A stretch of DNA of 64,000 bases from Ensifer adhaerens (GTDB lineage Bacteria > Pseudomonadota > Alphaproteobacteria > Rhizobiales > Rhizobiaceae). The translations under genes were made by a program, and so were the position numbers. The stretch spans positions 2,965,001-3,029,000 of the forward strand of contig NZ_CP118610.1 of the NCBI RefSeq assembly GCF_028993555.1, written 5' to 3'. The number at the start of each line of letters is the position of its first letter. Position 1 is the first letter of the stretch. Below the pieces are notes generated by a model, which ran no database searches, had not been told where the DNA came from, and saw only the letters and a list, made by a program, of their open reading frames with translations. Shown here in pieces: positions 10,454-19,952 of the stretch.

Positions 10454-12721
10454 CTAAACCGGAATGCCGTTTTCCGCGGCGAAATCCACCAGCATCTGGC
10501 GAACGGGCGTCTGATCGCGTGTGTCGTCCAGGGCCGCGTTGAGGGCGGAACCAAGCTTGCCCGCGTCGAGCGCCAGAAGCATCGCCTTGATTGGCCCGAC
10601 GGCCGTCGGCGACATCGAAACCGAACGGAAGCCCAAGCCCAGCAACGCCATGGCCGAAAGCGGCTTGCTTGCCATCTCGCCGCAGAGCGTCACCGGGGTT
10701 TCGTGTCGGTCGCCGGCGCGCACGATGTCGCGCAGGATCCTGAGGAACGGCCTTCCAAGCACGTCGAATCGATCAGACACGCGGGCATTGCCGCGATCGA
10801 CAGCCATCGCGAACTGGAAGAGATCGTTCGAGCCGACCGAGACGAAGTCCACTTCCATCATCAACTCGTCGAGCTGCCACAAGAGAGCGGGCACTTCAAG
10901 CATGGCGCCGAATTGCAGCTTGCGCGGCAATTGCTCGCCAAGTTTCGATTGCCGCTCGATTTCCTTCTGCAGCAGGTCGCGTGCAATCCTGAGTTCGGAA
11001 ACTTCGGTGACCATCGGCAGCATCAGCTTGAGCTCGGCACCGGCCGCCGCGCGCAGCATCGCGCGAAGCTGGGTGCGCAACAGCCCCGGCCGGTCGAGCG
11101 AAAGCCGGATCGCCCGCCAGCCGAGCGCCGGGTTCTCCTCTTCCGCCGCGCGGAAATAGGGCACCACCTTGTCGCCGCCGATGTCGAGCGTGCGGAAGGT
11201 CACGGGCTTGCCGCCCGTCTGCTTCAGTACATTTCGGTAGAACGCTTCCTGCTCTTCCGCCTTCGGCATGGTCGAGGCGATCATGAACTGGAGTTCGGTG
11301 CGGAACAGGCCGATGCCTTCCGCGCCCGCCTCGTTCAGATGCGGCAGGTCGACCAACAGGCCGGCATTCATCTGCAGCGTGATGCGCTTGCCATCCCTGG
11401 TCAGTGGCTCGACGTCCTTCAGCGCACGGAACTGCGCCTGACGCCGTGCCCGGAAGCGAACTTTTTCCTCGTAGGCCCTCTGCAGGTCGCCGAGCGGGCG
11501 CAGGTGGACCTTCGCGTCATCGCCGTCGATGATGATCGCGTCGCGATTTTCGGCAAGCGCGACCGCGCCGGTCGCCTGCCCGATGACAGGAATGCCCATG
11601 GCACGGGCAACGATCACCACGTGGCTGGTGACGGCGCCCTCTTCGAGCACCAGGCCGCGCACGTTTTCGCGCGGGTAGTCGAGCAGTTCGGCAGCGCCCA
11701 TGGCCCGCGCGACGATCACCGCATCGTTCGGGAAGTCGCTGGCCGAAAGCTTGGCGCCATAGCCGGACAGCTGGCGCAGAAGACGGTTGGCCAGATCGTC
11801 GAAATCGTGCATGCGCTCGCGCAGATAGGGATCCGTCAGACGGATCATGCGCGCCTTGGTTTCGCTCTGCACCCGCTCGACCGCGGCTTCCGCCGTCAAA
11901 CCGTTGCGGATCGCCTCTTCGAGCTTGCGCACCCAACCCCGGTCGTGGGCGAACATGCGGTAGGTTTCGAGCACCGCCCGGTGCTCGCCCTCCATCGACA
12001 CCTCGCGGCGCGACAGCATGTCGTCGATCGAGATGCGCAGCGACCCCAACGCCTCGGCAAGCCGCTGCAATTCCTGGTCGGTATCCTCGTTAAGGAGGTT
12101 GGTGACAACGATCCTCGGTTCGTGCAGGACGACATAACCGAGACCGATGCCTTCGCCGTAGCTGTTGCCTTCGATCGAGACCGGGCGCGAGAGATCAAGC
12201 TCGAGACCGGGCTTGGTGATCTTCTTGAGCTCGCCGGTCGCCACCATCTCGGCGAGAACCATGGCGGTCGTCTCAAGCGCCTCGACTTCGTCCTCGCGAT
12301 AGTTGCGCATCGCCTTGTTCTGAACGACGAGAACGCCAAGCGCGCGGCCCGTGCGCAGGATCGGCACGCCGAGGAACGAGTGGTAAATCTCTTCGCCGGT
12401 TTCCGGAAGGTAGGTAAAGGCCGGATGCGACTGGGCGTCGGACAGGTTGAGTGGCCGCGCAGAGGCGGCGATGGTGCCGACGAGGCCCTGGCCCATCTTC
12501 AACTGCGCCAGGTGGACGGCCGCCTTGTTCAGACCTTCCGTCGCGTAGAGTTCGAGCACGCCGTCGGAACGCAGCACATAGACCGAACACACTTCCGCGA
12601 CCATGTTCTGCGCGATCTGGCGCACGATACGGTCAAGGCGCTCCTGCGGCTCCAGCGGTTCCGCCATCAACTCGCGCAACCGCTTGAGGAGAACGCGCGG
12701 ACCTGCGGAAAGGTCTCTCAT
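10454..12721 (-). CDS. ptsP: Nitrogen PTS enzyme I (EI-Ntr) with GAF domain
   Basis: A 755-residue protein: a GAF sensor domain (about 20-165), the EI N-terminal and swivelling phosphohistidine domain (active His 367 in TSHVVIVAR), then the PEP-binding TIM barrel with the conserved LCGEM cysteine (680). EI-Ntr takes phosphate from PEP and passes it to NPr and EIIA-Ntr, a regulatory cascade controlling potassium, nitrogen and polymer metabolism rather than sugar import. In related species GAF binds glutamine and inhibits phosphorylation. It lies between lysC and prfA on the same strand. Confidence 0.97.
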   Translation of the reverse strand: MRDLSAGPRVLLKRLRELMAEPLEPQERLDRIVRQIAQNMVAEVCSVYVLRSDGVLELYATEGLNKAAVHLAQLKMGQGLVGTIAASARPLNLSDAQSHPAFTYLPETGEEIYHSFLGVPILRTGRALGVLVVQNKAMRNYREDEVEALETTAMVLAEMVATGELKKITKPGLELDLSRPVSIEGNSYGEGIGLGYVVLHEPRIVVTNLLNEDTDQELQRLAEALGSLRISIDDMLSRREVSMEGEHRAVLETYRMFAHDRGWVRKLEEAIRNGLTAEAAVERVQSETKARMIRLTDPYLRERMHDFDDLANRLLRQLSGYGAKLSASDFPNDAVIVARAMGAAELLDYPRENVRGLVLEEGAVTSHVVIVARAMGIPVIGQATGAVALAENRDAIIIDGDDAKVHLRPLGDLQRAYEEKVRFRARRQAQFRALKDVEPLTRDGKRITLQMNAGLLVDLPHLNEAGAEGIGLFRTELQFMIASTMPKAEEQEAFYRNVLKQTGGKPVTFRTLDIGGDKVVPYFRAAEEENPALGWRAIRLSLDRPGLLRTQLRAMLRAAAGAELKLMLPMVTEVSELRIARDLLQKEIERQSKLGEQLPRKLQFGAMLEVPALLWQLDELMMEVDFVSVGSNDLFQFAMAVDRGNARVSDRFDVLGRPFLRILRDIVRAGDRHETPVTLCGEMASKPLSAMALLGLGFRSVSMSPTAVGPIKAMLLALDAGKLGSALNAALDDTRDQTPVRQMLVDFAAENGIPV

Positions 12722-12808
12722 CGCGTGGGGTCTCCCGAAATAGAGGTGACGGCAGTAACGGGATACGCGGCAAAAACCGCCGCGAATCCCAAATCGGTCG
12801 TCTGTCGA

Positions 12809-14083
12809 TTAACTCTTATCGAGACCGTAGGCGGAATGCAAAGTGCGAACCGCCAATTCCGCATAAGGACCGTCGATCAGGATCGAAATCTTGATCTCCG
12901 AAGTGGTGATCGCCTTGATGTTGATGCCCTTGTCTGCCAGCGCGCGGAATGCGGAGGCTGCAACGCCGGCATGGCTACGCATGCCGATGCCGATGACCGA
13001 AACCTTGACAAGGCCGGCCTCGGACTGGACGACGTCGTAGCCGATCTTTTCCTTGTTGTCGCCGAGCACCTTCAGCGCCTTGTCGACATCACCCGACGGA
13101 ACCGTGAAGGTCATGTCGGTCTTCGAACCGTCTTCGGAAATGTTCTGGACGATCATGTCGACGTTGATATGGGCTTCAGCCAAGGGGCCGAAGATCGCGG
13201 CGGAGACGCCCGGCCGGTCGGCAAGACGGCGCAGCGAAATCTGGGCTTCATCCTTGGCATAGGCAATGCCGGTTACGACTTCCTGTTCCACGATCTCATC
13301 CTCATCACAAATCAGCGTACCGGGCGGATTGAGAAGGTCACCCATGCCCGGCGCATCGGGATCTTCGAAAGACGAACGCACGAAGGTGCGAACCTTGTGC
13401 ACCATGGCGAGCTCGACCGAGCGCACCTGCAGCACCTTGGCGCCGAGCGATGCCATTTCCAGCATTTCCTCGAACGCGATTTTCTTCAGCCGCCGCGCCT
13501 TCGGCTCGATGCGCGGGTCGGTCGTGTAGACGCCATCGACGTCGGTATAGATGTCGCAACGGTCGGCCTTGACCCCGGCGGCGATCGCCACCGCTGAGGT
13601 GTCGGAGCCGCCGCGGCCGAGCGTGGCGACGCGATTGTCCGGCCCAAGCCCCTGGAAGCCGGCGATAACGGCGACCTGGCCCTCACCCATGCGGCGGATG
13701 AGTTCGGCGCCGTCGATGTCGAGAATGCGGGCGGCGCCATGGGCGTTGTCGGTGCGGATCGGGATCTGCCAGCCCTGCCAGGAACGGGCGTTGATGCCCA
13801 TCGACTGCAGCGCGATTGCAAGAAGACCGGAGGTTACCTGTTCGCCGGAAGCAACGATCGCGTCGTATTCGCGCGCATCGTAGAAGGGCGAGTTGGCGCC
13901 GGTTGCCTTCGGCATGTTCTGCACCCAGCCGACCAGTTCGTTGGTCTTGCCGGACATGGCGGAAACGACGACGGCAACCTCGTGGCCGGCATCAACCTCG
14001 CGTTTCACATGGCGTGCGACATTGTGGATGCGTTCCAAATCAGCGACGGACGTTCCGCCGAATTTCATCACGATGCGTGCCAT
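12809..14083 (-). CDS. lysC: Aspartate kinase
   Basis: A 424-residue enzyme catalysing the first step of the Lys/Met/Thr pathway. The kinase domain starts with KFGGTSV (7-13) and includes the aspartate-binding [25 protein letters not shown] loop. Two ACT domains follow from about residue 270, implying feedback control by lysine and/or threonine. 87 bp separate it from ptsP. lysA, which completes lysine synthesis, is about 39 kb away in this window, so the pathway is dispersed. Confidence 0.97.
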   Translation of the reverse strand: MARIVMKFGGTSVADLERIHNVARHVKREVDAGHEVAVVVSAMSGKTNELVGWVQNMPKATGANSPFYDAREYDAIVASGEQVTSGLLAIALQSMGINARSWQGWQIPIRTDNAHGAARILDIDGAELIRRMGEGQVAVIAGFQGLGPDNRVATLGRGGSDTSAVAIAAGVKADRCDIYTDVDGVYTTDPRIEPKARRLKKIAFEEMLEMASLGAKVLQVRSVELAMVHKVRTFVRSSFEDPDAPGMGDLLNPPGTLICDEDEIVEQEVVTGIAYAKDEAQISLRRLADRPGVSAAIFGPLAEAHINVDMIVQNISEDGSKTDMTFTVPSGDVDKALKVLGDNKEKIGYDVVQSEAGLVKVSVIGIGMRSHAGVAASAFRALADKGINIKAITTSEIKISILIDGPYAELAVRTLHSAYGLDKS

Positions 14084-14371
14084 GTGCCTCTACCGGTACC
14101 CAATTTGCGCGCGTGAGGCGCGCGTGACAGGAAAGCCCCCGCCGGCGCCCGACGGTCAAAAAGCTTGGGAGACTTCTCGGACATCGGCAGTCACCGCTTC
14201 GGGGAGCGGAAAGTCGCGGCGTCTCTTAGCGGATCAGGGGGCCGCGCGCAATGGCAAGGCGGCAGGAATAAGGCACAAGCCGGGGACTGGAAACGTGCGC
14301 CGGCTCTCAGCGTGCCACTTGAAATTGCGACCACGCCAGCTACGCTGCCATTGGGTGATTTGGGGGTCGAC

Positions 14372-15208
14372 ATGCTGACAAGACGCATAGCTGCAACCGG
14401 ACGCGCCGCTGGCTATCTCGCCGGCACACTCTCGACTATGCTCGTGTATTCGACACCGGCGCGCGCCGCCGACTTCGACCAGGCGCGCATGGCGCCGCAG
14501 AGCGACTGGACGGTGATTGTCAGCCCCTATGTCTGGGCGGCCAGCCTGAAAGGCGACGCATCTCTCGCCGGCTTCGAGACAGATGTCGACGTGCCCTTCA
14601 GAGATACGCTCGACCATCTCGATCTGGCATTGATGGGCAATATCGAGCTGACCAACGGTCAATGGGGTGTCTATTTCGACGGCCAATACGTCCGCACCAG
14701 CCAGGACGAAGAGTTGCTCTCCCATGAGATCGGCCTCGATATCAAGATGACAACGCTGGCGTTCGGTGCGTTCTATCAGGTCTACGAGCAGGAACTTGGC
14801 GGCAACACCGCCTTCGGCAAGCCCCGAACGCTCTCGATCGAGCCGACCGTCGGCCTGCGCTGGACAAAGCTCGAAGCGGACGTGTCGGTGCTCGGGTTCA
14901 ATACGAGCAAGAGCGCCGACTGGACCGATCCCTTCGTCGGGTTGCGCGTCAATGCCGACCTCAGCGAACGCTGGAACCTCGTCGCCGAGGCCGATGTCGG
15001 CGGTTTCGATGTCGGCTCGAAGCTCAGCGTCAACGCCCAGGCCTATCTCGGATACCGCACCGAAATGTTCGGCCAGCCGACGATTCTGCGCGCCGGCTAC
15101 CGGCTGCTCTATCAGGACTACGAAAGCGACGACTTTACCGGAACGAACAAGTTCCGCTGGGACGTGAACCAGCATGGTCCGGTCATCGGATTTTCCATGC
15201 TGTTCTAG
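14372..15208 (+). CDS. Exported protein, probable outer-membrane beta-barrel
   Basis: A 278-residue protein starting at ATG 14372, with GGGGG before it; the in-frame extension to 14165 is not needed. It has a cleavable signal peptide of about 32 residues ending PARA. The mature part alternates hydrophobic and polar residues in strand-like stretches rich in Tyr/Trp/Asp ([43 protein letters not shown]) and ends ...GFSMLF. A terminal aromatic residue is the usual signal for outer-membrane barrel insertion. No specific transport or enzyme family is recognised. It is divergent from lysC and 67 bp upstream of the Ntn-hydrolase gene. Confidence 0.7.
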   Translation: MLTRRIAATGRAAGYLAGTLSTMLVYSTPARAADFDQARMAPQSDWTVIVSPYVWAASLKGDASLAGFETDVDVPFRDTLDHLDLALMGNIELTNGQWGVYFDGQYVRTSQDEELLSHEIGLDIKMTTLAFGAFYQVYEQELGGNTAFGKPRTLSIEPTVGLRWTKLEADVSVLGFNTSKSADWTDPFVGLRVNADLSERWNLVAEADVGGFDVGSKLSVNAQAYLGYRTEMFGQPTILRAGYRLLYQDYESDDFTGTNKFRWDVNQHGPVIGFSMLF

Positions 15209-15275
15209 AGCTCCGTGCGTCCTTGAATGCACGAAGGACGCAGCACGACACATTCAACCCGCAAAGGAGAATGGC

Positions 15276-16352
15276 ATGCTGTTCATCGGAAAGTCCGCTG
15301 TTCGTTCTGTGACCTCGGCGCTTGCCGCCCTTCTGATGCTCGGCCAATCCACCGCCGATGCCTGCACCCGTCTCGTCTATCTCGGCCCGAACGACAACGT
15401 CATCACCGCCCGGTCGATGGACTGGAAGAGCGATGTTGCGACCAATCTCTGGGTCCTACCGCGCGGCATCGAACGAGACGGTCAGGCGGGCCCGAACTCG
15501 TTCAAATGGACGGCGAAATACGGCAGCGTCGTTGCTACAGGCTATGACGTCTCCACCACCGACGGCGTCAACGAGGCGGGTCTCAATGCCAACCTGCTCT
15601 GGCTGGTCGAATCCGAGTATCCCAAGTTCGATGACAAATCGAAACCGGGCCTGACGATCGCCGCCTGGGCGCAATATGTGCTCGACAGCTTCGCCACCGT
15701 CGAAGAGGCGGTCGCGGCGCTCGAAAACGAGCCCTTCACCATCGTCACCGACAACGTGCCCGGCGAAAACCGCCTGACGACGCTGCACCTTTCGATCTCG
15801 GACAAGACCGGCGACAGCGCCATCGTCGAATACATCGGCGGCAAGCAGGTGATCCATCACGGGCGCCAATACCAGGTGATGACCAATTCGCCGACCTTTG
15901 ACGAACAACTGGCGTTGAATGCCTACTGGAAGCAGATCGGCGGTACCGTCATGCTGCCGGGCACGAACCGCGCTGCCGATCGCTTCGCTCGCGCGTCCTT
16001 CTACGTCAACGCCATCCCGAAGGACGAGAACGCGGATCGGGCGCTGGCAAGCGTCTTCAGCGTCATTCGCAATGCCTCCGTGCCCTATGGCATCAACACG
16101 CCAGAGGAACCGAACATCTCCTCGACCCGCTGGCGTATCGTCGTCGACCACAAGCGCAAGCTCTACTTCTTCGAGTCCGCGCTGACACCGAACACGTTCA
16201 GGGTCGACCTGAAGAAGATCGATTTCGCCAAGGAGACCGGCAAGGTGATGCAACTCGACCTCGGCGAAAACCAGGACCACACCTATTCGGGCGACGCCAC
16301 TGGCAACTTCAAACCGGCCGAACCGTTCAAGTTCCTCGGCCTGCAGATGTGA
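15276..16352 (+). CDS. Secreted linear-amide C-N hydrolase (choloylglycine/penicillin V acylase family)
   Basis: 358 residues from ATG 15276, with AAAGGAGA five bases upstream. The signal peptide ends in TADA, directly followed by Cys 30 (ADA|CTRLVYLG). In this Ntn-hydrolase family the mature N-terminal cysteine is the nucleophile, so signal peptidase cleavage would itself create the active enzyme. Further family signatures are ITARSMDW and the later VMTNSPTFDEQL, which carries the Asn/Tyr region. Members hydrolyse bile salts, penicillin V or acyl-homoserine lactones; the substrate here cannot be told. It is probably periplasmic. It follows an outer-membrane-like gene on the same strand. Confidence 0.85.
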   Translation: MLFIGKSAVRSVTSALAALLMLGQSTADACTRLVYLGPNDNVITARSMDWKSDVATNLWVLPRGIERDGQAGPNSFKWTAKYGSVVATGYDVSTTDGVNEAGLNANLLWLVESEYPKFDDKSKPGLTIAAWAQYVLDSFATVEEAVAALENEPFTIVTDNVPGENRLTTLHLSISDKTGDSAIVEYIGGKQVIHHGRQYQVMTNSPTFDEQLALNAYWKQIGGTVMLPGTNRAADRFARASFYVNAIPKDENADRALASVFSVIRNASVPYGINTPEEPNISSTRWRIVVDHKRKLYFFESALTPNTFRVDLKKIDFAKETGKVMQLDLGENQDHTYSGDATGNFKPAEPFKFLGLQM

Positions 16353-16726
16353 GCGTCCGGACCCGAGGCCATTGAAAATTGCGCATGACGATGGTATTCC
16401 CACCGTGCAACTCAATTCGAGAAAGGGGGGCTGCACGTGATGACATTTTTCCGGCACCACCGCCAGCGTGGCCCCGTCCAAGCCCTGCAGATGCGTTTGC
16501 AGGGCTGACCAGACATCCTTTCGCGAAATCGCGAGCCTATCCCTGGTCTGCCCAGAGTGATGCAGTGCGGAACCGTTTCGGTTCAGACGCCTGCATTGTC
16601 TTCCAATACCGAGCCGATGCGGCCCGAGCACAGCATGTCTGTGTTGCGGGCTCGACCATCCGAAACCCCGGCCTGAAGTGCCGCCCCGGATGATCCGCCA
16701 TCGCTCGTGCAGTCCAGAGAACGACC
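16353..16726 (+). promoter_or_regulatory. 374-bp structured region upstream of the ABC-F gene
   Basis: No ordinary gene fits here. Four stem-loops follow each other. The first is 16481-16506 (9 bp, at the end of the short ORF). The second is 16507-16548 (GACCAG/CTGGTC enclosing TCGCGA-AA-TCGCGA). The third is 16560-16596 (ATGCAG/CTGCAT enclosing GAACCG-TTT-CGGTTC). The fourth is about 16628-16656 (CACAG/CTGTG within GAGC/GCTC). None is followed by a U-tract, so any control would more likely be translational than by termination. Confidence 0.5.
16421..16508 (+). CDS. Short leader ORF (22-23 codons) upstream of the ABC-F gene
   Basis: GTG 16437 or ATG 16440 opens a frame ending TGA 16506-16508. 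A purine-rich ribosome site (GAAAGGGGGG, 16421-16430) sits 6 or 9 bases before these starts, and the feature includes that site. The peptide is strongly basic at its start (MTFFRHHRQRG...) and its last codons form one arm of a 9-bp perfect stem (16481-16489 with 16498-16506), so the stop codon overlaps the end of the hairpin. Leader peptides of this design precede several antibiotic-induced ABC-F and Erm genes. Assignment as a real leader is inference. Confidence 0.45.
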
Positions 16727-18259
16727 ATGGCCTTGATCAATATCCGCAACCTCGGCGTCAGCCTGAGTGCACCACTATTCTCCAGTCTCAACCTCTCCGT
16801 CGCATCAGGTGACCGGATCGGCATCGTCGCTGCCAACGGCCGCGGGAAGTCGACGCTCTTGAAGTCGATCGCAGGCACCTTCGAGCCAACCGTGGGCGAA
16901 ATCACCCGTTCGCGCGGCCTGACGGTCGGCCATGTCGAGCAGAATGTGCCTGCCGCCTTGCTGCCCCTCTCCTTCCACGACGCCGTTCTCTCCGCACTTC
17001 CGGCCGACCAGGCGGAAAACGAAAGCTGGCGTGTCGACATCGTGCTCGATCAGCTCGATGTTCCGGAGGTTCTGCGCCGCCGTGCCGTCTCGGAATTGAG
17101 CGGCGGTTGGCAGCGGCTGGCGCTTCTTGCCCGCGTCTGGGTGACCGACCCCGACGCGTTGCTCTTGGACGAGCCGACCAACCATCTCGACCTCGCCAAG
17201 ATCGCCCGGCTCGAAGCCTGGTTGAACGCACTGCCGCGGGACGTGCCGGTGCTGGTTGCCAGCCACGACCGCGCCTTCCTTGACGCCACCACCAACCGCA
17301 CGCTGTTCCTGAGGCCTGAGCAATCGCCGATCTTCGCGCTTGCCTATTCGCGGGCGCGCGCCGCTCTCGACGAGGTCGATGCATCGGAGGAACGGCGCTA
17401 CCAGCGCGACATGAAGGTGGCGCAGCAATTGCGCCGGCAGGCCGCCAAGCTCAACAACATCGGCATCAACTCCGGCAGCGATCTTCTGACGGTGAAGACC
17501 AAGCAGTTGAAGCAGCGGGCGGAGCGGCTGGAGGATGCGGCGAAGCCTGCGCATCAGGAGCGCTCCGCCGGCGCGATCCGGCTCGCCAATCGCGGCACCC
17601 ACGCCAAGATCCTGGTGACGCTCGACGACGTGCAGGTCGAGACGCCCGATGGCACAACGCTCTTCCGCACCGGCAAGCGCTGGATCTGCCAGGGCGACCG
17701 CATTGTGCTGCTCGGCGAAAACGGGGCGGGCAAGACCCGCCTCGTCAACCTCATCCGCACGGCGATCGAGGAACCTTCCCGCGCGCCGGAAAACCTGAAG
17801 GCAACGCCCTCGCTGGTGCTCGGCTACAGCGACCAGGCGCTGGTGGGATTGTCGGACGACGAGACGCCGCTTGCAGCATTGTCGCGCCGCTTTTCGCTCG
17901 GTGACCAGCGGGCCCGCACCCTGCTGGTCGGCGCCGGTGTCGGCATCGACATGCAGGAAAAGGCGATCGGCCGGTTGTCGGGCGGCCAGAAGGCCCGCCT
18001 TGCGATGCTGGTGCTGCGCTTGAGGGAGCCCAACTTCTACCTGCTCGACGAGCCGACCAACCATTTGGACATCGAGGGCCAGGAGGCGCTCGAGGCCGAG
18101 TTGTTGAAACACGAGACGAGTTGCCTGCTGGTCTCCCACGACCGTAGCTTCGTGCGCAATGTCGGCGATCGTTTCTGGCTGATCGAAAAGCGTCGCCTCG
18201 TCGAGGTGGAAGATCCCGAAGAGTTCTTCGCCTCGGCTGCAGCAAGCGAACTTGGCTAG
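16727..18259 (+). CDS. ABC-F family ATPase (ribosome-associated or antibiotic-protection type)
   Basis: A 510-residue protein with two ABC domains and no membrane segments. Domain 1 has Walker A AANGRGKS (35-42; the usual first glycine is alanine), signature LSGGW (124-128) and LLLDEPTNHLD (145-155). A charged linker follows (about 215-290). Domain 2 has GENGAGKT (330-337), LSGGQ (417-421) and LLDEPTNHLD (439-448). ABC-F proteins act at the ribosomal E site to relieve stalling, and some confer resistance to ribosome-targeting antibiotics. Which subclass this is cannot be decided by eye. Its upstream region contains a short ORF and several hairpins, consistent with inducible translation. Confidence 0.93.
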   Translation: MALINIRNLGVSLSAPLFSSLNLSVASGDRIGIVAANGRGKSTLLKSIAGTFEPTVGEITRSRGLTVGHVEQNVPAALLPLSFHDAVLSALPADQAENESWRVDIVLDQLDVPEVLRRRAVSELSGGWQRLALLARVWVTDPDALLLDEPTNHLDLAKIARLEAWLNALPRDVPVLVASHDRAFLDATTNRTLFLRPEQSPIFALAYSRARAALDEVDASEERRYQRDMKVAQQLRRQAAKLNNIGINSGSDLLTVKTKQLKQRAERLEDAAKPAHQERSAGAIRLANRGTHAKILVTLDDVQVETPDGTTLFRTGKRWICQGDRIVLLGENGAGKTRLVNLIRTAIEEPSRAPENLKATPSLVLGYSDQALVGLSDDETPLAALSRRFSLGDQRARTLLVGAGVGIDMQEKAIGRLSGGQKARLAMLVLRLREPNFYLLDEPTNHLDIEGQEALEAELLKHETSCLLVSHDRSFVRNVGDRFWLIEKRRLVEVEDPEEFFASAAASELG

Positions 18260-18292
18260 CGATCGCACAGGTACGCCCATGCTCACCGTACC

Positions 18293-18321
18293 GGTGACGC
18301 CCGCGTGGAGCGGGCGTCACC
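18293..18321 (+). terminator. 12-bp stem-loop after the ABC-F gene
   Basis: A perfect 12-bp stem (GGTGACGCCCGC/GCGGGCGTCACC) with a 5-nt loop, 33 bases past the stop. Only TTCC follows, so it is either a weak terminator or an RNA-stabilising hairpin. Confidence 0.55.
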
Positions 18322-18497
18322 TTCCACAACGCCGCTAGGTACGCGACTTGGCGGCAACTCGCCCCGATTCCGAAAAGCAGCTCACGCAGGTGTGCTTCCG
18401 AGCACGCCTATCCGACTCAATAACTAAACCACTTGCAAAACAATATCAGTTTTGACAGATTTCTCTGTGCAGCCCATGGCGAAACGGGAGAAATGCG

Positions 18498-19046
18498 ATG
18501 CGCAAGGTCATCATGTGGGACATGGTCAGCGTCGACGGCTTCTTCGAAGCACCCGGCCATGACATCGGCTGGTTCGTCTTCGAAGACGAACTCGCGGCCT
18601 ATATCGGCCAAACCCAGCTCGGAACGGGTACCTTGCTGTTTGGCCGTGTGACCTACGAGATGATGGCCAGCTATTGGCCGTCGGCAGAGGGCGATATCGC
18701 CACCTTCATGAATGGCGTTGAGAAGTTCGTGTTTTCGCGCACGCTGAAATCGGCCGATTGGCACAACACGACACTCGTCAGCGGCGACGCCGTCACGGAA
18801 GTCGAGCGGCTGAAACGGCTCGACGACGGCACCATCTTCGTTTTCGGTAGCGCGGATTTCGCAGCCGGTCTGATCGAGAAAGGCCTCGTCGACGAGTATC
18901 GCCTCGGCATCAATCCCGTGCTTCTCGGCAATGGCGTACCGCTGTTCAAGCCGGGGCTGACGCGGACGAACCTCAAGCTGACCCACACGCGCCCGCTGAA
19001 GTCGGGTGTGGTCATCCTGCACTACCAGCCGGTGCCAGATGCCTGA
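18498..19046 (+). CDS. RibD C-terminal / dihydrofolate-reductase-like protein
   Basis: 182 residues matching the free-standing RibD_C family (YyaP/YjjJ-like). It has an N-terminal strand MRKVIMWDMVSVDGFFE, LLFGRVTYEMM in the nucleotide-binding part, IFVFGSADFAAGLIEKGLVDEYRLGINPVLLGNG as the characteristic C-terminal block, and a final strand VVILHYQ. These proteins bind NADPH and are commonly annotated as reductases, but few have known substrates. No riboflavin or folate gene is adjacent. ATG 18498 has GGAGAAATGCG before it. Confidence 0.87.
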   Translation: MRKVIMWDMVSVDGFFEAPGHDIGWFVFEDELAAYIGQTQLGTGTLLFGRVTYEMMASYWPSAEGDIATFMNGVEKFVFSRTLKSADWHNTTLVSGDAVTEVERLKRLDDGTIFVFGSADFAAGLIEKGLVDEYRLGINPVLLGNGVPLFKPGLTRTNLKLTHTRPLKSGVVILHYQPVPDA

Positions 19047-19160
19047 CAAGGAAGGAACGGGCACCATCCACCCGCATGCGCCGATCTGGCCCAGCGCCAC
19101 CTCTTGACTTCCTTGTCCGATCGTCCGACTTCACCAATGAAGATGCAAGGAGACGGCGAC

Positions 19161-19907
19161 ATGAGCGAGACCGCACGCACGACCATCGACCAGAGCGAAG
19201 TGGACCGGTTTTCCGCCATGGCCGCGGAGTGGTGGGACCCGACCGGCAAGTTCCGCCCGCTGCACAAGTTCAATCCCGTTCGCCTCGCCTATATCCGCGA
19301 CAAGATGGCCGAGCATTTCGGCCGCGATCCCAAGGCCCCCCAGCCGCTCAAAGGTCTGCGGCTGCTCGACATCGGTTGCGGTGGCGGCCTGTTGTCGGAG
19401 CCGATGGCGCGCATGGGTGCCGACGTTCTCGGCGCCGACGCCTCGGAGAAAAACATCGGCATAGCCAAGACGCATGCGGCCGGCAGCGGCGTCGCCGTCG
19501 ATTATCGCGCTGTGACGGCAGAAGCGCTCGCCGAAGCCGGCGAGAGTTTCGACATCGTGCTCAACATGGAAGTGGTCGAGCACGTCGCCGACGTCGATTT
19601 CTTCATGACCACCTGCGCCCACATGGTACGCCCCGGCGGCCTGATGTTCGTCGCCACCATCAACCGCACGATGAAGGCGGCAGCCCTTGCCATCTTTGCC
19701 GCCGAGAACGTGCTTCGTTGGCTACCGCGCGGCACCCACCAGTACGAAAAGCTGGTGCGTCCGGAAGAGCTGGAAAAGCCGCTTTCGGCGAGTGGCATGG
19801 AAGTGACCGAGCGGACCGGCGTGTTCTTCAATCCGCTCGCCAACCAGTGGAACCTCTCCAAGGACATGGACGTCAACTACATGCTCGTCGCCAAGCGGCC
19901 AATTTAA
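19161..19907 (+). CDS. ubiG: Ubiquinone biosynthesis O-methyltransferase
   Basis: 248 residues from ATG 19161 ([18 protein letters not shown]), preceded by AAGGAGA; the longer frame from 19104 is not supported. SAM motif [13 protein letters not shown] lies at 69-80, with the post-motif [10 protein letters not shown] after it. The N-terminal block [32 protein letters not shown] is characteristic of UbiG/Coq3. It performs both O-methylations of ubiquinone synthesis at the inner membrane. It is convergent with the GNAT gene on the minus strand. Confidence 0.96.
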   Translation: MSETARTTIDQSEVDRFSAMAAEWWDPTGKFRPLHKFNPVRLAYIRDKMAEHFGRDPKAPQPLKGLRLLDIGCGGGLLSEPMARMGADVLGADASEKNIGIAKTHAAGSGVAVDYRAVTAEALAEAGESFDIVLNMEVVEHVADVDFFMTTCAHMVRPGGLMFVATINRTMKAAALAIFAAENVLRWLPRGTHQYEKLVRPEELEKPLSASGMEVTERTGVFFNPLANQWNLSKDMDVNYMLVAKRPI

Positions 19908-19924
19908 CGGTCGCCGCAGACTGT

Positions 19925-19952
19925 TCGCAGGTCGAGATTACCCGACCTGCGA
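19925..19952. terminator. Stem-loop between convergent ubiG and GNAT genes
   Basis: A 10-bp stem (TCGCAGGTCG/CGACCTGCGA) with an 8-nt loop. It overlaps the stop codon of the minus-strand gene. No U-tract; probably a bidirectional 3'-end structure. Confidence 0.5.

Noticed and set aside
10376..13597. A 1073-codon frame opposite ptsP and lysC
   Set aside because: It spans two well-defined genes on the other strand plus their gap. Its translation is Arg/His/Asp-rich without motifs; a codon-bias shadow.
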